A stretch of DNA of 64,000 nt from an uncultured Oceanospirillaceae bacterium (lineage in GTDB: Bacteria > Pseudomonadota > Gammaproteobacteria > Pseudomonadales > Balneatricaceae). The stretch spans positions 1-64,000 of the forward strand of contig CAKZPE010000074.1 in NCBI GenBank assembly GCA_937138495.1. The letters are read 5' to 3'. The position numbers and the translations under genes are program-made. This document shows, piece by piece, positions 1-8,516 of this stretch; the stretch's first letter is position 1; the number at the start of each line of letters is the position of its first letter. The notes under the pieces were generated by a model that was given only the letters and a program-made list of their open reading frames with translations, made no database searches and was not told the origin of the DNA.

Positions 1-551
1 ATAACTCCGAGCGGGGCGTTAAGCCCGGTCAGCCGGTCGGTGGACCTAACCCGCGGGCAGAGAACAAATATGGCCAGATTGTTCGCTGGCGTGAAGCCGG
101 TGGCGATAACACCGCGGCATCTTTCGACTGGGACCTGTTTCTGGTGGCGGGTAACCCGACGATCCACAAGGACTTCTATGCCGGTTCCGCCAACATCAAC
201 GATGAGAACATGTTCAACAGCCCGGATGGCTTAGGCTTTGATCAGGCAGGGCGCCTGTGGATCATGACAGACGGTAAGTACTCTAATATTGAATCCTATG
301 CTGGCATGGGAAATAACCAGGTGCTGGTGGCTGATCCTGAAACCGGTGAAGTGCGCCGTTTCGCCACTGGCCCGATCGCCTGTGAGCTGACAGGCCTGAC
401 GTTCAGCCCGGATCAGCGAACAGTCTTCATTGGTGTGCAGCATCCGGGCGAGAAAGACAAGCCTTCGCACTTCCCGGCTGGCGGTAACAGTAAGCCCCGT
501 TCAACCACCATGGTTGTACAGCGTAAGGATGGCGGCATCATCGCGGCGTAA
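1..551 (+). CDS. PhoX-family alkaline phosphatase, C-terminal part
   Basis: The frame is open from the left edge (first full codon at 3) to the TAA at 549-551, so this is the last ~182 residues of a gene that begins outside the window. The stretch NPRAENKYGQIVRW followed by FDWDLFLVAGNPT, NSPDGLGFDQAGRLWIMTDG and a final FSPDQRTVFIGVQHPGE is typical of the beta-propeller of PhoX/DUF839 proteins, which are Tat-exported, calcium/iron-dependent phosphomonoesterases used to obtain phosphate. The N-terminal Tat signal and most metal ligands are out of view, so enzyme activity cannot be judged. A strong terminator follows. Confidence 0.85.
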   Translation, partial: NSERGVKPGQPVGGPNPRAENKYGQIVRWREAGGDNTAASFDWDLFLVAGNPTIHKDFYAGSANINDENMFNSPDGLGFDQAGRLWIMTDGKYSNIESYAGMGNNQVLVADPETGEVRRFATGPIACELTGLTFSPDQRTVFIGVQHPGEKDKPSHFPAGGNSKPRSTTMVVQRKDGGIIAA

Positions 552-591
552 ATTGCAGCATAAGTTGCTGCGTAGCCTTCTGTGCTGAAAG

Positions 592-621
592 AAAAAGCCA
601 GCGGTTGTCCGCTGGCTTTTT
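592..621. terminator. Bidirectional rho-independent terminator
   Basis: A 13-bp perfect stem (592-604 with 609-621) around a TTGT loop has runs of A on one side and T on the other, so it can end transcription of the PhoX-like gene on the plus strand and of the deaminase on the minus strand. Confidence 0.85.
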
Positions 622-626
622 GCGTT

Positions 627-1976
627 TTACAGGGAGGCGAGTTTCTGTGCCAACTGCTTCTGGCGATGGATCAGGTCATTCAGGTCCAGACCGTTAATCT
701 GCCCGTCGGTGACCCGCCACTGGCCGGCAACCATTACCTGATCTGCCTGCTGGGCGCCGCAGAGTACCAGTGCTGCCAGTGGATCACCGGCACCTGCAAA
801 GCGCAGCTCATCCAGTTTATACAGGCCGAAGTCCGCCTGTTTGCCTACTTCCAGCGTGCCGATATCATCCCGGCCTAAACAGCGGGCTGAACCTTCGGTG
901 GCCCAATTGATGGCTTTCTGGTGGGTTATTTCTGATGCAGGATAACGTAGTCGCTGTAGGAGGAATGCCTGACGGACTTCCTGAATCATATTGGAACCGT
1001 CATTCGAGGCTGAACCGTCTACTCCCAGCCCCACCGGGCTACCGGCGGCTTCCAGTTCCAGTGTGCGACACTGGCCGGAGGCCAGCAGCATATTGGATGA
1101 CGGGCAATGGCAGATACCGGTGCCAGCGGCCCCCAGACGAGCGATCTCAGCATCATTGAAGTGAATGCCGTGGGCCAGCCAGACCCGGTCGGTTAGCCAG
1201 CCGACTTTTTCCAGATAATCCACCGGACGCAGGCCAAACATCTGAATGCAGAAGTCGGTTTCGTCGTGGGTTTCGGCCAGGTGGGTATGCAGGCGAACAT
1301 CGTGTTTAGCCGCCAGTGCGGCACTGGCTTTCATCAGGTCTTCACTGACGGAGAACGGTGAGCAGGGGGCCAGTGCAACCCGGCTCATGGCACCGTCATC
1401 AGACTGGTGATATTGCTGAATCAGCCGCTCGCTGTCCGCCAGAATGGTATCTTCCGTCTGGACGGTGGTTTGTGGCGGCAGGCCGCCGTCTTCTTCACCC
1501 AGACTCATGGAGCCCCGGGTCAGATGCACCCGTACCCCCAGTTTTGTTGCTTGCGCCATCTGAATGTCGATGGCGTTTTCCAGCCCTTTGGGAAACAGGT
1601 AATGATGATCGCTGGCGGTGGTGCAGCCGGATAACAGCAGCTCTGCCAGTGCTACCTGGGTGGAAATTTCGATCATTTCCTCCCCAAGCTTTGCCCATAC
1701 CGGGTAGAGGCTTTTCAGCCAGCTGAATAAGGATTTATTCAGTGCGGCAGGAAAGGCACGGGTCAGGGTCTGGTAGAAATGATGGTGGGCATTGATCAGC
1801 CCGGGCAGCATGACATGCTGGCTGGCATCGAATACCTCATCGACCGGTGCGGCGGGCTGGCCGCCGGCGGGTATGAGTTCCGCAATGGTGGTGCCCTGAA
1901 CGACGATACCGCCGGCAGAGTTGGCATTTAGGCTTGCCAGTGGATGCTTAATCCAGATTCTTGAGGCGTCAGACAA
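627..1976 (-). CDS. 8-oxoguanine deaminase (amidohydrolase family)
   Basis: 449 residues. Amidohydrolase-superfamily enzyme of the ATZ/TRZ/8-oxoguanine deaminase group, which converts 8-oxoguanine to urate in the cytoplasm. Seen: the metal motif NAHHH near residues 62-66, THLAETHDE, WLAHGIHF and the late GVDGSASND aspartate, in the usual order and at the usual length. An upstream GTG/ATG extension to 2105 exists, but the start is set at a TTG (1974-1976) because AAGGAG sits 6 nt upstream and homologues begin at about this point (LSDASRIWIKHPLA). It lies 223 bp downstream of an NCS2 purine permease on the same strand, which supports a purine substrate. Atrazine- or guanine-type substrates are less likely but not excluded by sequence alone. 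Confidence 0.85.
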   Translation of the reverse strand: MSDASRIWIKHPLASLNANSAGGIVVQGTTIAELIPAGGQPAAPVDEVFDASQHVMLPGLINAHHHFYQTLTRAFPAALNKSLFSWLKSLYPVWAKLGEEMIEISTQVALAELLLSGCTTASDHHYLFPKGLENAIDIQMAQATKLGVRVHLTRGSMSLGEEDGGLPPQTTVQTEDTILADSERLIQQYHQSDDGAMSRVALAPCSPFSVSEDLMKASAALAAKHDVRLHTHLAETHDETDFCIQMFGLRPVDYLEKVGWLTDRVWLAHGIHFNDAEIARLGAAGTGICHCPSSNMLLASGQCRTLELEAAGSPVGLGVDGSASNDGSNMIQEVRQAFLLQRLRYPASEITHQKAINWATEGSARCLGRDDIGTLEVGKQADFGLYKLDELRFAGAGDPLAALVLCGAQQADQVMVAGQWRVTDGQINGLDLNDLIHRQKQLAQKLASL

Positions 1977-2199
1977 AATAATCTCCTTAGAAGTTTGTCT
2001 CACAAATACATGCGAATAGCGCCTGAAATTTTGATGTGGCAGGGATTGGGCGTGTGTGACTGCCATTGGAAGACGGGAAAAGGCATTCCCATCGGTAATA
2101 CACATCTCCTGCCGGTTGTAGACTAAACTGGCAGGGGATTGGTGGCTATTTTGCCTGATTTTGTTAGCAGATTGCTACTCTCTGTTGTGCCGGCTTATC

Positions 2200-3606
2200 T
2201 CAGGCGGTTTTATCTTCAGCGGGCAGATTGCCGGTTTCCGTCTGCTCTTCAGTGACTTTTTCAGCGGTTTTCAGCGGCAGGATAAAGTTCAGAATAATGG
2301 CGGAAAGCGCCCCGATGGTCAGCGGTGAGCCAATGATGTTTTTCAGCTCCTTTGGCATGGCGGACAGTACTTCCGGAACGGATGCGACGCCTAAACCCAG
2401 GCCAATGGAGATCGCGGTAATCAGCATATTACGGCGGTTTAATCCTGCTTCTGCAATGATCTTAACCCCGGCCATCGCTACGGTGCCGAACATAATCAGC
2501 GTTGCGCCACCCAGTACCGGTTTAGGCATTTGCTGCAGCACGCCACCAATGACAGGGAACAGACCAAGCAACACCAGAATGCCGGCGATGAACAGCGCCA
2601 CGTGACGGCTGGCTACCCCGGTGAGCTGAATCACACCGTTGTTCTGGCTGAAGGTGGTCATCGGCAGGCTGTTCAGGGTCGAGGCAATGGCAGAGTTAAC
2701 ACCATCGGCCAGTACACCGCCTTTGATACGGTTGATGTATACCGGACCTTTAACCGGCTGTTTGGATACCATGCTGTTGGCGGTCAGGTCACCGGTGGTT
2801 TCCAATGCGGTAATCAGGTAAATGATCGCGATGGGTAAAAAGGCTGCAAAATCAAAGCTGAAGCCGTATTTGAAGGGAACAGGAATGGCGATCAGTGAGA
2901 CATCGTTCAGGCTGCTGAAGTCTACTTTGCCGATCGACCAGGCCACGATGAATCCCACCGAAAGCCCGATGATGACTGCACTCAGGCGCAGCATATGAAT
3001 CTGAAAGCGGTTAAAAATCACGATGGTGATCAGTACTAATCCGGCCAGTGCCAGGTTGACCGGGGCACCCAGGTCCGGTGCGCCGAAGCCGCCGGCAATG
3101 TCGGTCATGGAAACCTTGATCAGCGACAGGCCAATCAGAGTAATGATGGTGCCGGTGACCACCGGGGTAATGACACGCTTGAGCTTATCGATAAAACGGC
3201 TGAGGAATATTTCCACAAAGGCCGCCAGAAAGCAGACACCGAAGATTGTGGACAGGATTTCATCCGGCCCGCCACCGTTGCCTTTGACGATGAAACCGGC
3301 CGCCAGAATGGAGCTGAGAAAGGCAAAACTGGTGCCCTGTACACAGAGCAAACCTGAACCGACAGGGCCGATACGCCGTGCCTGAATGAAGGTGCCGATG
3401 CCGGAAACAATCAGCGCCATACTGACCAGATAAGGCACTTCGCTGCCTAACCCAAGTACACCGCCGACGATCAGGGTTGGGGTAATGATACCGATAAAGC
3501 TGGCCAGCACGTGTTGCAGTGCGGCGAATGTGGAAACGGAAAAGCCGGGTTTATCATCCAGTCCGAAGACCAGGTCGCTGTGCGCAGCGTCGTCTTTGTT
3601 TGCCAT
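2200..3606 (-). CDS. NCS2 xanthine/urate-type purine permease
   Basis: 468 residues with about 14 hydrophobic segments: an inner-membrane proton:nucleobase symporter of the NAT/NCS2 family. The family signature is present as QNNGVIQLTG, preceded by LETTGDLTAN, the segment that carries the substrate-binding glutamate in XanQ/UacT-type carriers. FSVSTFAALQHVLASF near the N-terminus also fits. The neighbouring 8-oxoguanine deaminase suggests that oxidised or ordinary purines are imported and deaminated. The exact substrate (xanthine, urate, 8-oxoguanine) cannot be read from the sequence. The C-terminal tail is charged and cytoplasmic. Confidence 0.88.
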   Translation of the reverse strand: MANKDDAAHSDLVFGLDDKPGFSVSTFAALQHVLASFIGIITPTLIVGGVLGLGSEVPYLVSMALIVSGIGTFIQARRIGPVGSGLLCVQGTSFAFLSSILAAGFIVKGNGGGPDEILSTIFGVCFLAAFVEIFLSRFIDKLKRVITPVVTGTIITLIGLSLIKVSMTDIAGGFGAPDLGAPVNLALAGLVLITIVIFNRFQIHMLRLSAVIIGLSVGFIVAWSIGKVDFSSLNDVSLIAIPVPFKYGFSFDFAAFLPIAIIYLITALETTGDLTANSMVSKQPVKGPVYINRIKGGVLADGVNSAIASTLNSLPMTTFSQNNGVIQLTGVASRHVALFIAGILVLLGLFPVIGGVLQQMPKPVLGGATLIMFGTVAMAGVKIIAEAGLNRRNMLITAISIGLGLGVASVPEVLSAMPKELKNIIGSPLTIGALSAIILNFILPLKTAEKVTEEQTETGNLPAEDKTA

Positions 3607-3865
3607 TGTTTTGCACCTGTATTTTTTATTGTTGTATTCCTTAACTAATGAGTCAGACAGGACACATTAGATATCGCTAAGATAAACCCTGTAAAAAATA
3701 CTGTCTACAATATAAATTTCAGATTGTGCACATTTTTATTTTATATTGTCTTTTTTGTTATTTCGGCGTCTTTTTGTTTTCTTTGTTTAGTTATTTAAAA
3801 ATAAAGGCTTAGGGGGTATCTGTTTTGTATACCCTGTGACGGAGGTGCCTTTTGGGCAGCGGTTT
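3607..3865 (-). promoter_or_regulatory. AT-rich upstream region of the purine permease
   Basis: This 259-bp AT-rich stretch must carry the permease promoter. A TTTGTATACC element near 3824-3833 resembles half of the TTGTATACAA-type palindromes used by some purine-responsive GntR regulators. I found no purine-riboswitch core and no confident -35/-10 pair. Confidence 0.3.
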
Positions 3866-3891
3866 ATAAAAAGCCCGGCATGTGCCGGGCT
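3866..3891 (-). terminator. Rho-independent terminator of the MBL-fold gene
   Basis: On the minus strand an 8-bp GC-rich stem (3884-3891 with 3872-3879, loop ACAT) is followed directly by TTTTTAT, 26 bp after the stop codon of the MBL-fold gene. Confidence 0.8.
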
Positions 3892-3916
3892 GTAAGATGT
3901 ATCCGTGACTGAGCCT

Positions 3917-4840
3917 TTACTGAGGCCACTTCATTTCACCCATCATTACCCTGGTGCTGATATCCAGACCAACGTCCTGTGGGAAATCAGGATAGAGCCG
4001 GATCATACGTGCACGCAGGTCTGCCGCATCTTTTGCCTGTGCCGCCTGTGCTTCGAACGCGAGCACATAGTCGCGGGTGAAGTCCACTGAGCGGGTATCC
4101 AGACGGGGATTCTCCAGATAATGTCCGGGAATGACGGTATCCGGTTGAAGGGCTTTGATGCTTTCCAGTGTATGGAGCCATTGCTGGCGGGATTCCGGTG
4201 TCTGATTATCGGCCATCCAGACGTGCTGGTTCTCATAAACGATGACACCGCCGGTGACGGTCTTGGCGGAAGGTACCCAGACGAAAGTGTGCTTCGGGTC
4301 CGGACCGTTCAGGCCAATGATCTCAACTTTTTGACCATCGACCGTCAGGCTGTTGCCCGGCAGCTGTTCTGGCAGAACCAGCTCAGCAGGGGCATTGTCT
4401 TTAAGAATCGGGCCCCAGTACGCCAGTTTAGGCTCCATGCTGCCGGCAATGTAGGCACGGGTTTTCGGGCTGGCGTAAACTTTTACATCCGGAAAGTTTG
4501 CCCGGATCACGTCCAGGCCAAAGTAAAAGTCCGGGTCGCCGTGGCTGATGAATACTGCTTTCAGGGTTTTCCCCCCGGCGTTCAGCATATCGACCAGCTT
4601 TTGAGCGTCATTTTTCTGAAACTGTGCATCCACCAAAACAGCTTCGCTGGGGCCGCTGATAATGCTGGAACTGGCGGGGAATATGGCCGCTTCTTTCGGG
4701 TTGTAAACGTCAACGGTCAGAGCTGCAGAGGTAGTTTTCGTCGGGGCAGTACAGCCGCTCAGGCCCGCAATTCCTAATACTGCGGCACCCACAAGTGCCA
4801 TTATCCGACGGCGGCTGAATGTTTGGTTTGCGTGTTTCAT
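3917..4840 (-). CDS. Exported MBL-fold hydrolase-like lipoprotein with altered metal site
   Basis: 307 residues. The N-terminus has a twin-arginine run (SRRRIMALVG) followed by a hydrophobic stretch and a lipobox LSGC (Cys30), so it is probably Tat-exported and lipid-anchored. The fold is that of metallo-beta-lactamase proteins (Vmh-like group): VLVDAQF, VFISHGDPDFYFG at 97-108, and a late VIPGHYLEN. The canonical HxHxDH is HGDPDF here: the first His and the Asp remain, while the second His is Asp102 and the final His is Phe105. Metal binding is therefore doubtful or altered. GGAGAG precedes the ATG. The gene is divergent from a LysR gene 166 bp away that probably controls it. Confidence 0.75.
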   Translation of the reverse strand: MKHANQTFSRRRIMALVGAAVLGIAGLSGCTAPTKTTSAALTVDVYNPKEAAIFPASSSIISGPSEAVLVDAQFQKNDAQKLVDMLNAGGKTLKAVFISHGDPDFYFGLDVIRANFPDVKVYASPKTRAYIAGSMEPKLAYWGPILKDNAPAELVLPEQLPGNSLTVDGQKVEIIGLNGPDPKHTFVWVPSAKTVTGGVIVYENQHVWMADNQTPESRQQWLHTLESIKALQPDTVIPGHYLENPRLDTRSVDFTRDYVLAFEAQAAQAKDAADLRARMIRLYPDFPQDVGLDISTRVMMGEMKWPQ

Positions 4841-4883
4841 GTGTCTCTCCGGATCTGTAATGACAGGTTTCCGGTTAGCTTAA

Positions 4884-4943
4884 GTTGCTTATATCGATTG
4901 AAATACCGGAATGATCGGCAATAATTGTTGCGTATATCGGGTG
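4884..4943. promoter_or_regulatory. Direct repeat in the MBL/LysR divergent promoter
   Basis: GTTGCTTATATCGATTG (4884-4900) and GTTGCGTATATCGGGTG (4927-4943) match at 14 of 17 positions with a 43-bp period, close to four helical turns. This suits cooperative binding by the LysR product. It is inferred from the repeat alone. Confidence 0.45.
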
Positions 4944-5006
4944 AATCTTTAAAGATCAGCCGTGTCTGATTAGTGTCTGACTGAATAACCTTTCCAGGGG
5001 GAAAAC

Positions 5007-5897
5007 ATGGACCGGATTACTGCGGCAAAGGTATTTGTCACCATTGTTGAACAGGGCACCATGGCGGCCGCCGGTGAACGGCTGGATATGTCCCGGTCGA
5101 TGATCACCCGTTACCTGAGTGAAATGGAAAATTGGTCGGGCAGCCGTCTGCTGCACCGTTCCACCCGTCGCCTGAGCCTGACTTCGGCAGGGGAAGCGGC
5201 TTTACAGCATTGCAGGCAGTTGTTGGATGTGGCGGACTGTTTGCCGGCGCTGAGCGATGCTGATCTGAGTGGCCCCCGTGGGCTGATCCGGATCAGCTGT
5301 TCACAGTATCTGGCGCAGGATGCGCTCGCACCGCTGATTAAGCAGTACCTGAGTGATTATCCGCAAACCTCGGTGGATTTTCATATCAGCGGTGAGGTGG
5401 TGGACTTGGTGGCGGAACGGATTGATCTGGCAATCCGCATCAGCCAGGAGATCGACCCGAATCTGATAGCCCGTCCTCTGGGTGTGTGCCGTTCAGTGAT
5501 ATGTGCCACTCCGGCTTATCTTCAGGAACAGGGCATGCCGGCTACCCTTCAGGCACTGACGCAGCATAATTGCCTGACATATTCCTATTTTGGTAACAGC
5601 CTCTGGTCCTGCTCGCGTCAGGGTGAGCCTGAAGCCGTCGCTGTTCGGGGAAATTTCAGCGCCAATGATTCAATGGTAGTGCTGGGCGCTGCACTGAACA
5701 GTGTGGGGGTTGCCATGCAACCATGGCATGCAGTCGCAGAACATATCCACAGTGGCCGGCTGATACAGCTGCTGCCGGAATATGAACCTCAGGCCCTGAA
5801 CATTTATGGCGTTTACCATTCCCGCAAGCACCAGCCTGCGGCGTTGCGGGTGATGCTGGATCGCCTGGTGGACTATTTTGCTGCTCAGGATGACTGA
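5007..5897 (+). CDS. LysR-family transcriptional regulator (CrgA-like)
   Basis: 296 residues, the usual LysR length. The winged HTH occupies residues 1-60 (MDRITAAKVFVTIVEQGT, DMSRSMITRYLSEMENWSG, LHRSTRRLSLTSAG), and the rest is the periplasmic-binding-like effector domain with the VAERIDLAIRI and RPLGVC elements of the CrgA/AaeR group. AGGGGGAAAAC precedes the ATG. It is divergent from the MBL-fold lipoprotein gene, which is the most likely target together with autoregulation. The effector is unknown. Confidence 0.85.
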   Translation: MDRITAAKVFVTIVEQGTMAAAGERLDMSRSMITRYLSEMENWSGSRLLHRSTRRLSLTSAGEAALQHCRQLLDVADCLPALSDADLSGPRGLIRISCSQYLAQDALAPLIKQYLSDYPQTSVDFHISGEVVDLVAERIDLAIRISQEIDPNLIARPLGVCRSVICATPAYLQEQGMPATLQALTQHNCLTYSYFGNSLWSCSRQGEPEAVAVRGNFSANDSMVVLGAALNSVGVAMQPWHAVAEHIHSGRLIQLLPEYEPQALNIYGVYHSRKHQPAALRVMLDRLVDYFAAQDD

Positions 5898-5922
5898 ATA
5901 CGCCGGGAATGTCCGAATCAGT

Positions 5923-5935
5923 CAATAATTGTTGC
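5923..5935. repeat. Second copy of a 13-bp near-palindrome flanking the LysR gene
   Basis: CAATAATTGTTGC occurs here and, identically, at 4919-4931 in the promoter region of the LysR gene. The core CAATAATTGTTG is nearly self-complementary. This copy lies 26 bp after the LysR stop and 96 bp before the Lar-like gene. Confidence 0.35.
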
Positions 5936-6030
5936 TGAACTGGCACCTGCTGCTGATACCGCTGGTACTGATAGCTATCCGGCCGGGTAATTAAGCTCAT
6001 GATCTTTATCCTTAATACAGGAGCCTGGTG

Positions 6031-6225
6031 ATGAGCACAGATGAAAATACAGAGCGAAAGGTTTTACCCTGTCCGTGTTGTGGCAGTGAGGTGACGTGCA
6101 GCGCCGGATTCCAGAACGGTTATGGCACCTATTATTTTGTGAAGTGCAGTTGTGGATTATCGATTAACGGCCAGTTTGAGGCGGATGTGTTGCAACGCTG
6201 GAACCGACGCGAAAGTGCCGGCTGA
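6031..6225 (+). CDS. Lar-family restriction-alleviation-like zinc ribbon protein
   Basis: 64 residues. The layout LPCPCCGSEV, then VKCSCGLSI, then a terminal WNRRE matches the Lar/YdaQ-like family (PCPFCG...C..CG...WN.R), small zinc-ribbon proteins first known from the Rac prophage, where Lar eases restriction by EcoKI. CAGGAG lies 7 nt before ATG 6031; a GTG at 6028 is in frame but too close to it. No prophage or restriction gene is visible nearby, so an anti-restriction role here is not established. It may be a chromosomal zinc-ribbon orphan. Confidence 0.65.
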   Translation: MSTDENTERKVLPCPCCGSEVTCSAGFQNGYGTYYFVKCSCGLSINGQFEADVLQRWNRRESAG

Positions 6226-6240
6226 CAGCAGGGGGAAGAA

Positions 6241-6262
6241 AGGAGCAGCCTGTGCTGCTCCT
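6241..6262. terminator. Hairpin terminator between convergent genes
   Basis: A 9-bp stem (6241-6249 with 6254-6262) with a CTGT loop lies 16 bp after the Lar-like gene and 19 bp after the end of the DMT transporter gene. The flanking T runs are short on both sides. Confidence 0.6.
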
Positions 6263-6280
6263 TAATAAAGACTTTTACAG

Positions 6281-7186
6281 TCAGGCGTTTTCTGCCTGAG
6301 CAGAGACTGTTTTACTGCGGCGGGATATCGGAAATTGCGACAGCAGTACTCCGGCAAGCATCAGTGCACAGCCGGTAAACTGTCGGGTATCCAGATGTTC
6401 ATTCAGCCATAACCAGCCTCCCAGTGCTGCAAACACCGCTTCCAGACTCATAATAATGGCCGCGTGGGAGGCCGGGGCTGACCGCTGACCGATCACCTGT
6501 AAGGTATGACCGATACCGACGGTGAGTACACCGGCAAAGAGCAGGGGCTGCCAGGCGGCCAGCATATTCGTGCCGCTGAATCTGTCTGTTTCAAAGACCA
6601 GTGCCAGCAGGGCGCAGAGCAAACCGCAGAAAATAAACTGCAGCAAAGACAGCATCAGGTTATTCAGCTGTTGCGCCAGCCGGGAGATGATCAGTACGTG
6701 TCCGGCCCAGAAGGCGGCACCCAGTAATATCAGGGCATCTCCAGGATTGATGGTGAAGTCTTCGCCTATGCTTAACAGATACAGACCGGCAACGGCTACT
6801 GCAGCCCCCAGCCAGGTATTGATACCGGTTTTATGGGCCAGTATCAGGCCAAAAACCGGCACAAACACAATGTACATGCTGGTGATGAAGCCTGCGTTTC
6901 CGGCGGTGGTATATTGCAGGCCGGCCTGTTGCAGAGAGGCACCCATGAACAGAATGAAACCGGCTGCTACGCTGCCGGTGAACATGGCTGGCCAGTTACT
7001 GACAGATGTCCGGTGCCACAGCAGGCAAACGGGTATCAGCACCAGTGCGCCGAGTAAAAAGCGCCCGGCGTTAAAGCCAAACGGCCCCAGATAGTCCAGC
7101 CCCATACTTTGTGCTACCAGAGAAAATCCCCACACGGCAGCAACCAGTAACAGGATCAGGTCGGCGGTATATTTATTGTTTTGCAT
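6281..7186 (-). CDS. DMT superfamily (EamA) transporter
   Basis: 301 residues with ten hydrophobic segments in two EamA repeats, the layout of inner-membrane metabolite exporters (YdcZ/RarD/YedA relatives). Seen: LLLVAAVWGFSLVAQ in the first repeat, AGFITSMYIVFVPVFG, and in the second repeat SLEAVFAALGGWLWLNE followed by a final TM segment and a short basic tail. Substrates of this family are usually amino acids or related metabolites; nothing here fixes it. The gene is divergent from the LysR gene at 7603, a possible regulator, across a 416-bp gap. Confidence 0.82.
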   Translation of the reverse strand: MQNNKYTADLILLLVAAVWGFSLVAQSMGLDYLGPFGFNAGRFLLGALVLIPVCLLWHRTSVSNWPAMFTGSVAAGFILFMGASLQQAGLQYTTAGNAGFITSMYIVFVPVFGLILAHKTGINTWLGAAVAVAGLYLLSIGEDFTINPGDALILLGAAFWAGHVLIISRLAQQLNNLMLSLLQFIFCGLLCALLALVFETDRFSGTNMLAAWQPLLFAGVLTVGIGHTLQVIGQRSAPASHAAIIMSLEAVFAALGGWLWLNEHLDTRQFTGCALMLAGVLLSQFPISRRSKTVSAQAENA

Positions 7187-7602
7187 GGCCTGTGCCCCTT
7201 AAAAAAAGGCACAAATTACCTGCACACAGCGGCCGGGGAAAATCAAAGATCTCATGGGGTATTAGCTGGATTCACCGGCACCGCCGGGGGCTGCCTAAGG
7301 CTCAGGCCTGATCCTGCCTGCCTTGTGTATTGTAAGGTTGGTCTGGCAGTAACAGTGTGGTTGGCAGGTCACTGCCTGATATGGATTGTACTGCTAAAGG
7401 GCTTTCTTTATGATCCGGGAAGGACGTACAGGCAGTCGTATAAAACGTGCCTCTAATTATAAAAATAAACAGAAAATCTGTGCTGCCCGCTGAGTATTCA
7501 GCGCCGGGATAATCATTGGTCAAACGATGATATCCGGTTGCGGCTGTGCAGATTTCGGAGGGATGCTATTGCCCTCCGGCAAAGTCTGAAGGGTGAGGAA
7601 TT
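7187..7602. promoter_or_regulatory. Divergent intergenic region, DMT transporter / LysR
   Basis: 416 bp without a credible gene. A hairpin with a 7-bp stem (7556-7562 with 7572-7578) sits in the leader of the LysR gene 24 nt before its start. No clear sigma-70 pair or operator could be picked out with confidence. Confidence 0.35.
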
Positions 7603-8460
7603 ATGCTGCTACCGTTTAAGTCCCTGTTGGTTTTTGAAGCGGTGACCCGTAACAAAAGCTTTACCAGAGCCGCCGAAGAGCTGAATGTGACGCAGTCGGC
7701 GATCAGTCACCAAATTCGTAATCTGGAAGCGTATTTTAATACCAAACTGCTGGACCGGTCCGGGGTGGGAATTGCACTGACCGAAGAAGGTGAAATTCTT
7801 TATAAGGATCTGTCAGCATCAATGGCGTTGTTGCGCCGCGGTGTGAGCAGCCTGAAAGCCAGTCTGGCGTTAACGCCTATCGGTATATCCGTACGTTCTC
7901 ACTTTGCCCTGAAATGGCTGTCGTCGCGGTTGCGGGCGGCGGATTTCAGCTATGATTTCCGTTTTTTCCACAGTAACGAGCCGGCGGATTTCTCTAACGC
8001 GGATATCCATGTATCCATTGAATGGCTGCATCTGGCAGAAGTCCCGGCCAATGCCCGCATGATCGTGTCGGGCAATCTGACCCCCGCGTGCCATCCTTCT
8101 CTGCTGGAAGGGATTGATGACCCGACTGATCCGCTGTTGCTGCAGCGTTTTGCATTGCTGCACGAAACTGACGTAACCAGTTGGCAGGAATGGTTACAGT
8201 TGGCGGGTGTGGATGGTTTGGTGCCGTTACGCAATGAGTATTACAGCGATACTAACGTGCGCCAGCAGGCGGCTATTGAGAAGCAGGGCTTTGCCCTTGT
8301 TTGTCCGGCACTGATTCGGGATGACATTGCTGAAGGCAAACTGGTGTGCCCCTTTGAGCAAAGCCTGGACAGTTATTCCTATTATCTGATTGTGCCGGAA
8401 GACCGGCTGAACATTGCCAAGGTACGGGATTTTGTTCACTGGCTGAGCCACACCATGTGA
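7603..8460 (+). CDS. LysR-family transcriptional regulator (GcvA-like)
   Basis: 285 residues. The N-terminal HTH reads FKSLLVFEAVTRNKSFT, LNVTQSAISHQIRNLE and LLDRSGVGIALTEEG, which places it in the GcvA/AmpR-like subgroup. The effector domain is shorter than usual but complete. Its target cannot be read from sequence: the divergent DMT transporter or the convergent BCCT region are candidates. GGTGAGGAATT precedes the ATG, and a strong terminator follows. Confidence 0.82.
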   Translation: MLLPFKSLLVFEAVTRNKSFTRAAEELNVTQSAISHQIRNLEAYFNTKLLDRSGVGIALTEEGEILYKDLSASMALLRRGVSSLKASLALTPIGISVRSHFALKWLSSRLRAADFSYDFRFFHSNEPADFSNADIHVSIEWLHLAEVPANARMIVSGNLTPACHPSLLEGIDDPTDPLLLQRFALLHETDVTSWQEWLQLAGVDGLVPLRNEYYSDTNVRQQAAIEKQGFALVCPALIRDDIAEGKLVCPFEQSLDSYSYYLIVPEDRLNIAKVRDFVHWLSHTM

Positions 8461-8473
8461 TATGTTGGGCAAT

Positions 8474-8502
8474 AAAAAAGGGCTACTGAGTAGCCCTTTT
8501 TT
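8474..8502. terminator. Bidirectional rho-independent terminator
   Basis: A 13-bp perfect stem (8474-8486 with 8490-8502) with a TGA loop carries A6 and T6 ends and serves both the LysR gene and the convergent BCCT gene. Confidence 0.88.
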
Positions 8503-8516
8503 GATGCCCGGACGGT

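Noticed and set aside
3607..3865. Possible purine riboswitch upstream of the NCS2 permease
   Set aside because: The conserved junction bases and the loop-loop pairs of the guanine/adenine element are not present.
4121..4777. Plus-strand open frame opposite the MBL-fold gene
   Set aside because: It lies wholly inside a gene with a clear signal peptide and fold on the other strand and has no start signals of its own.
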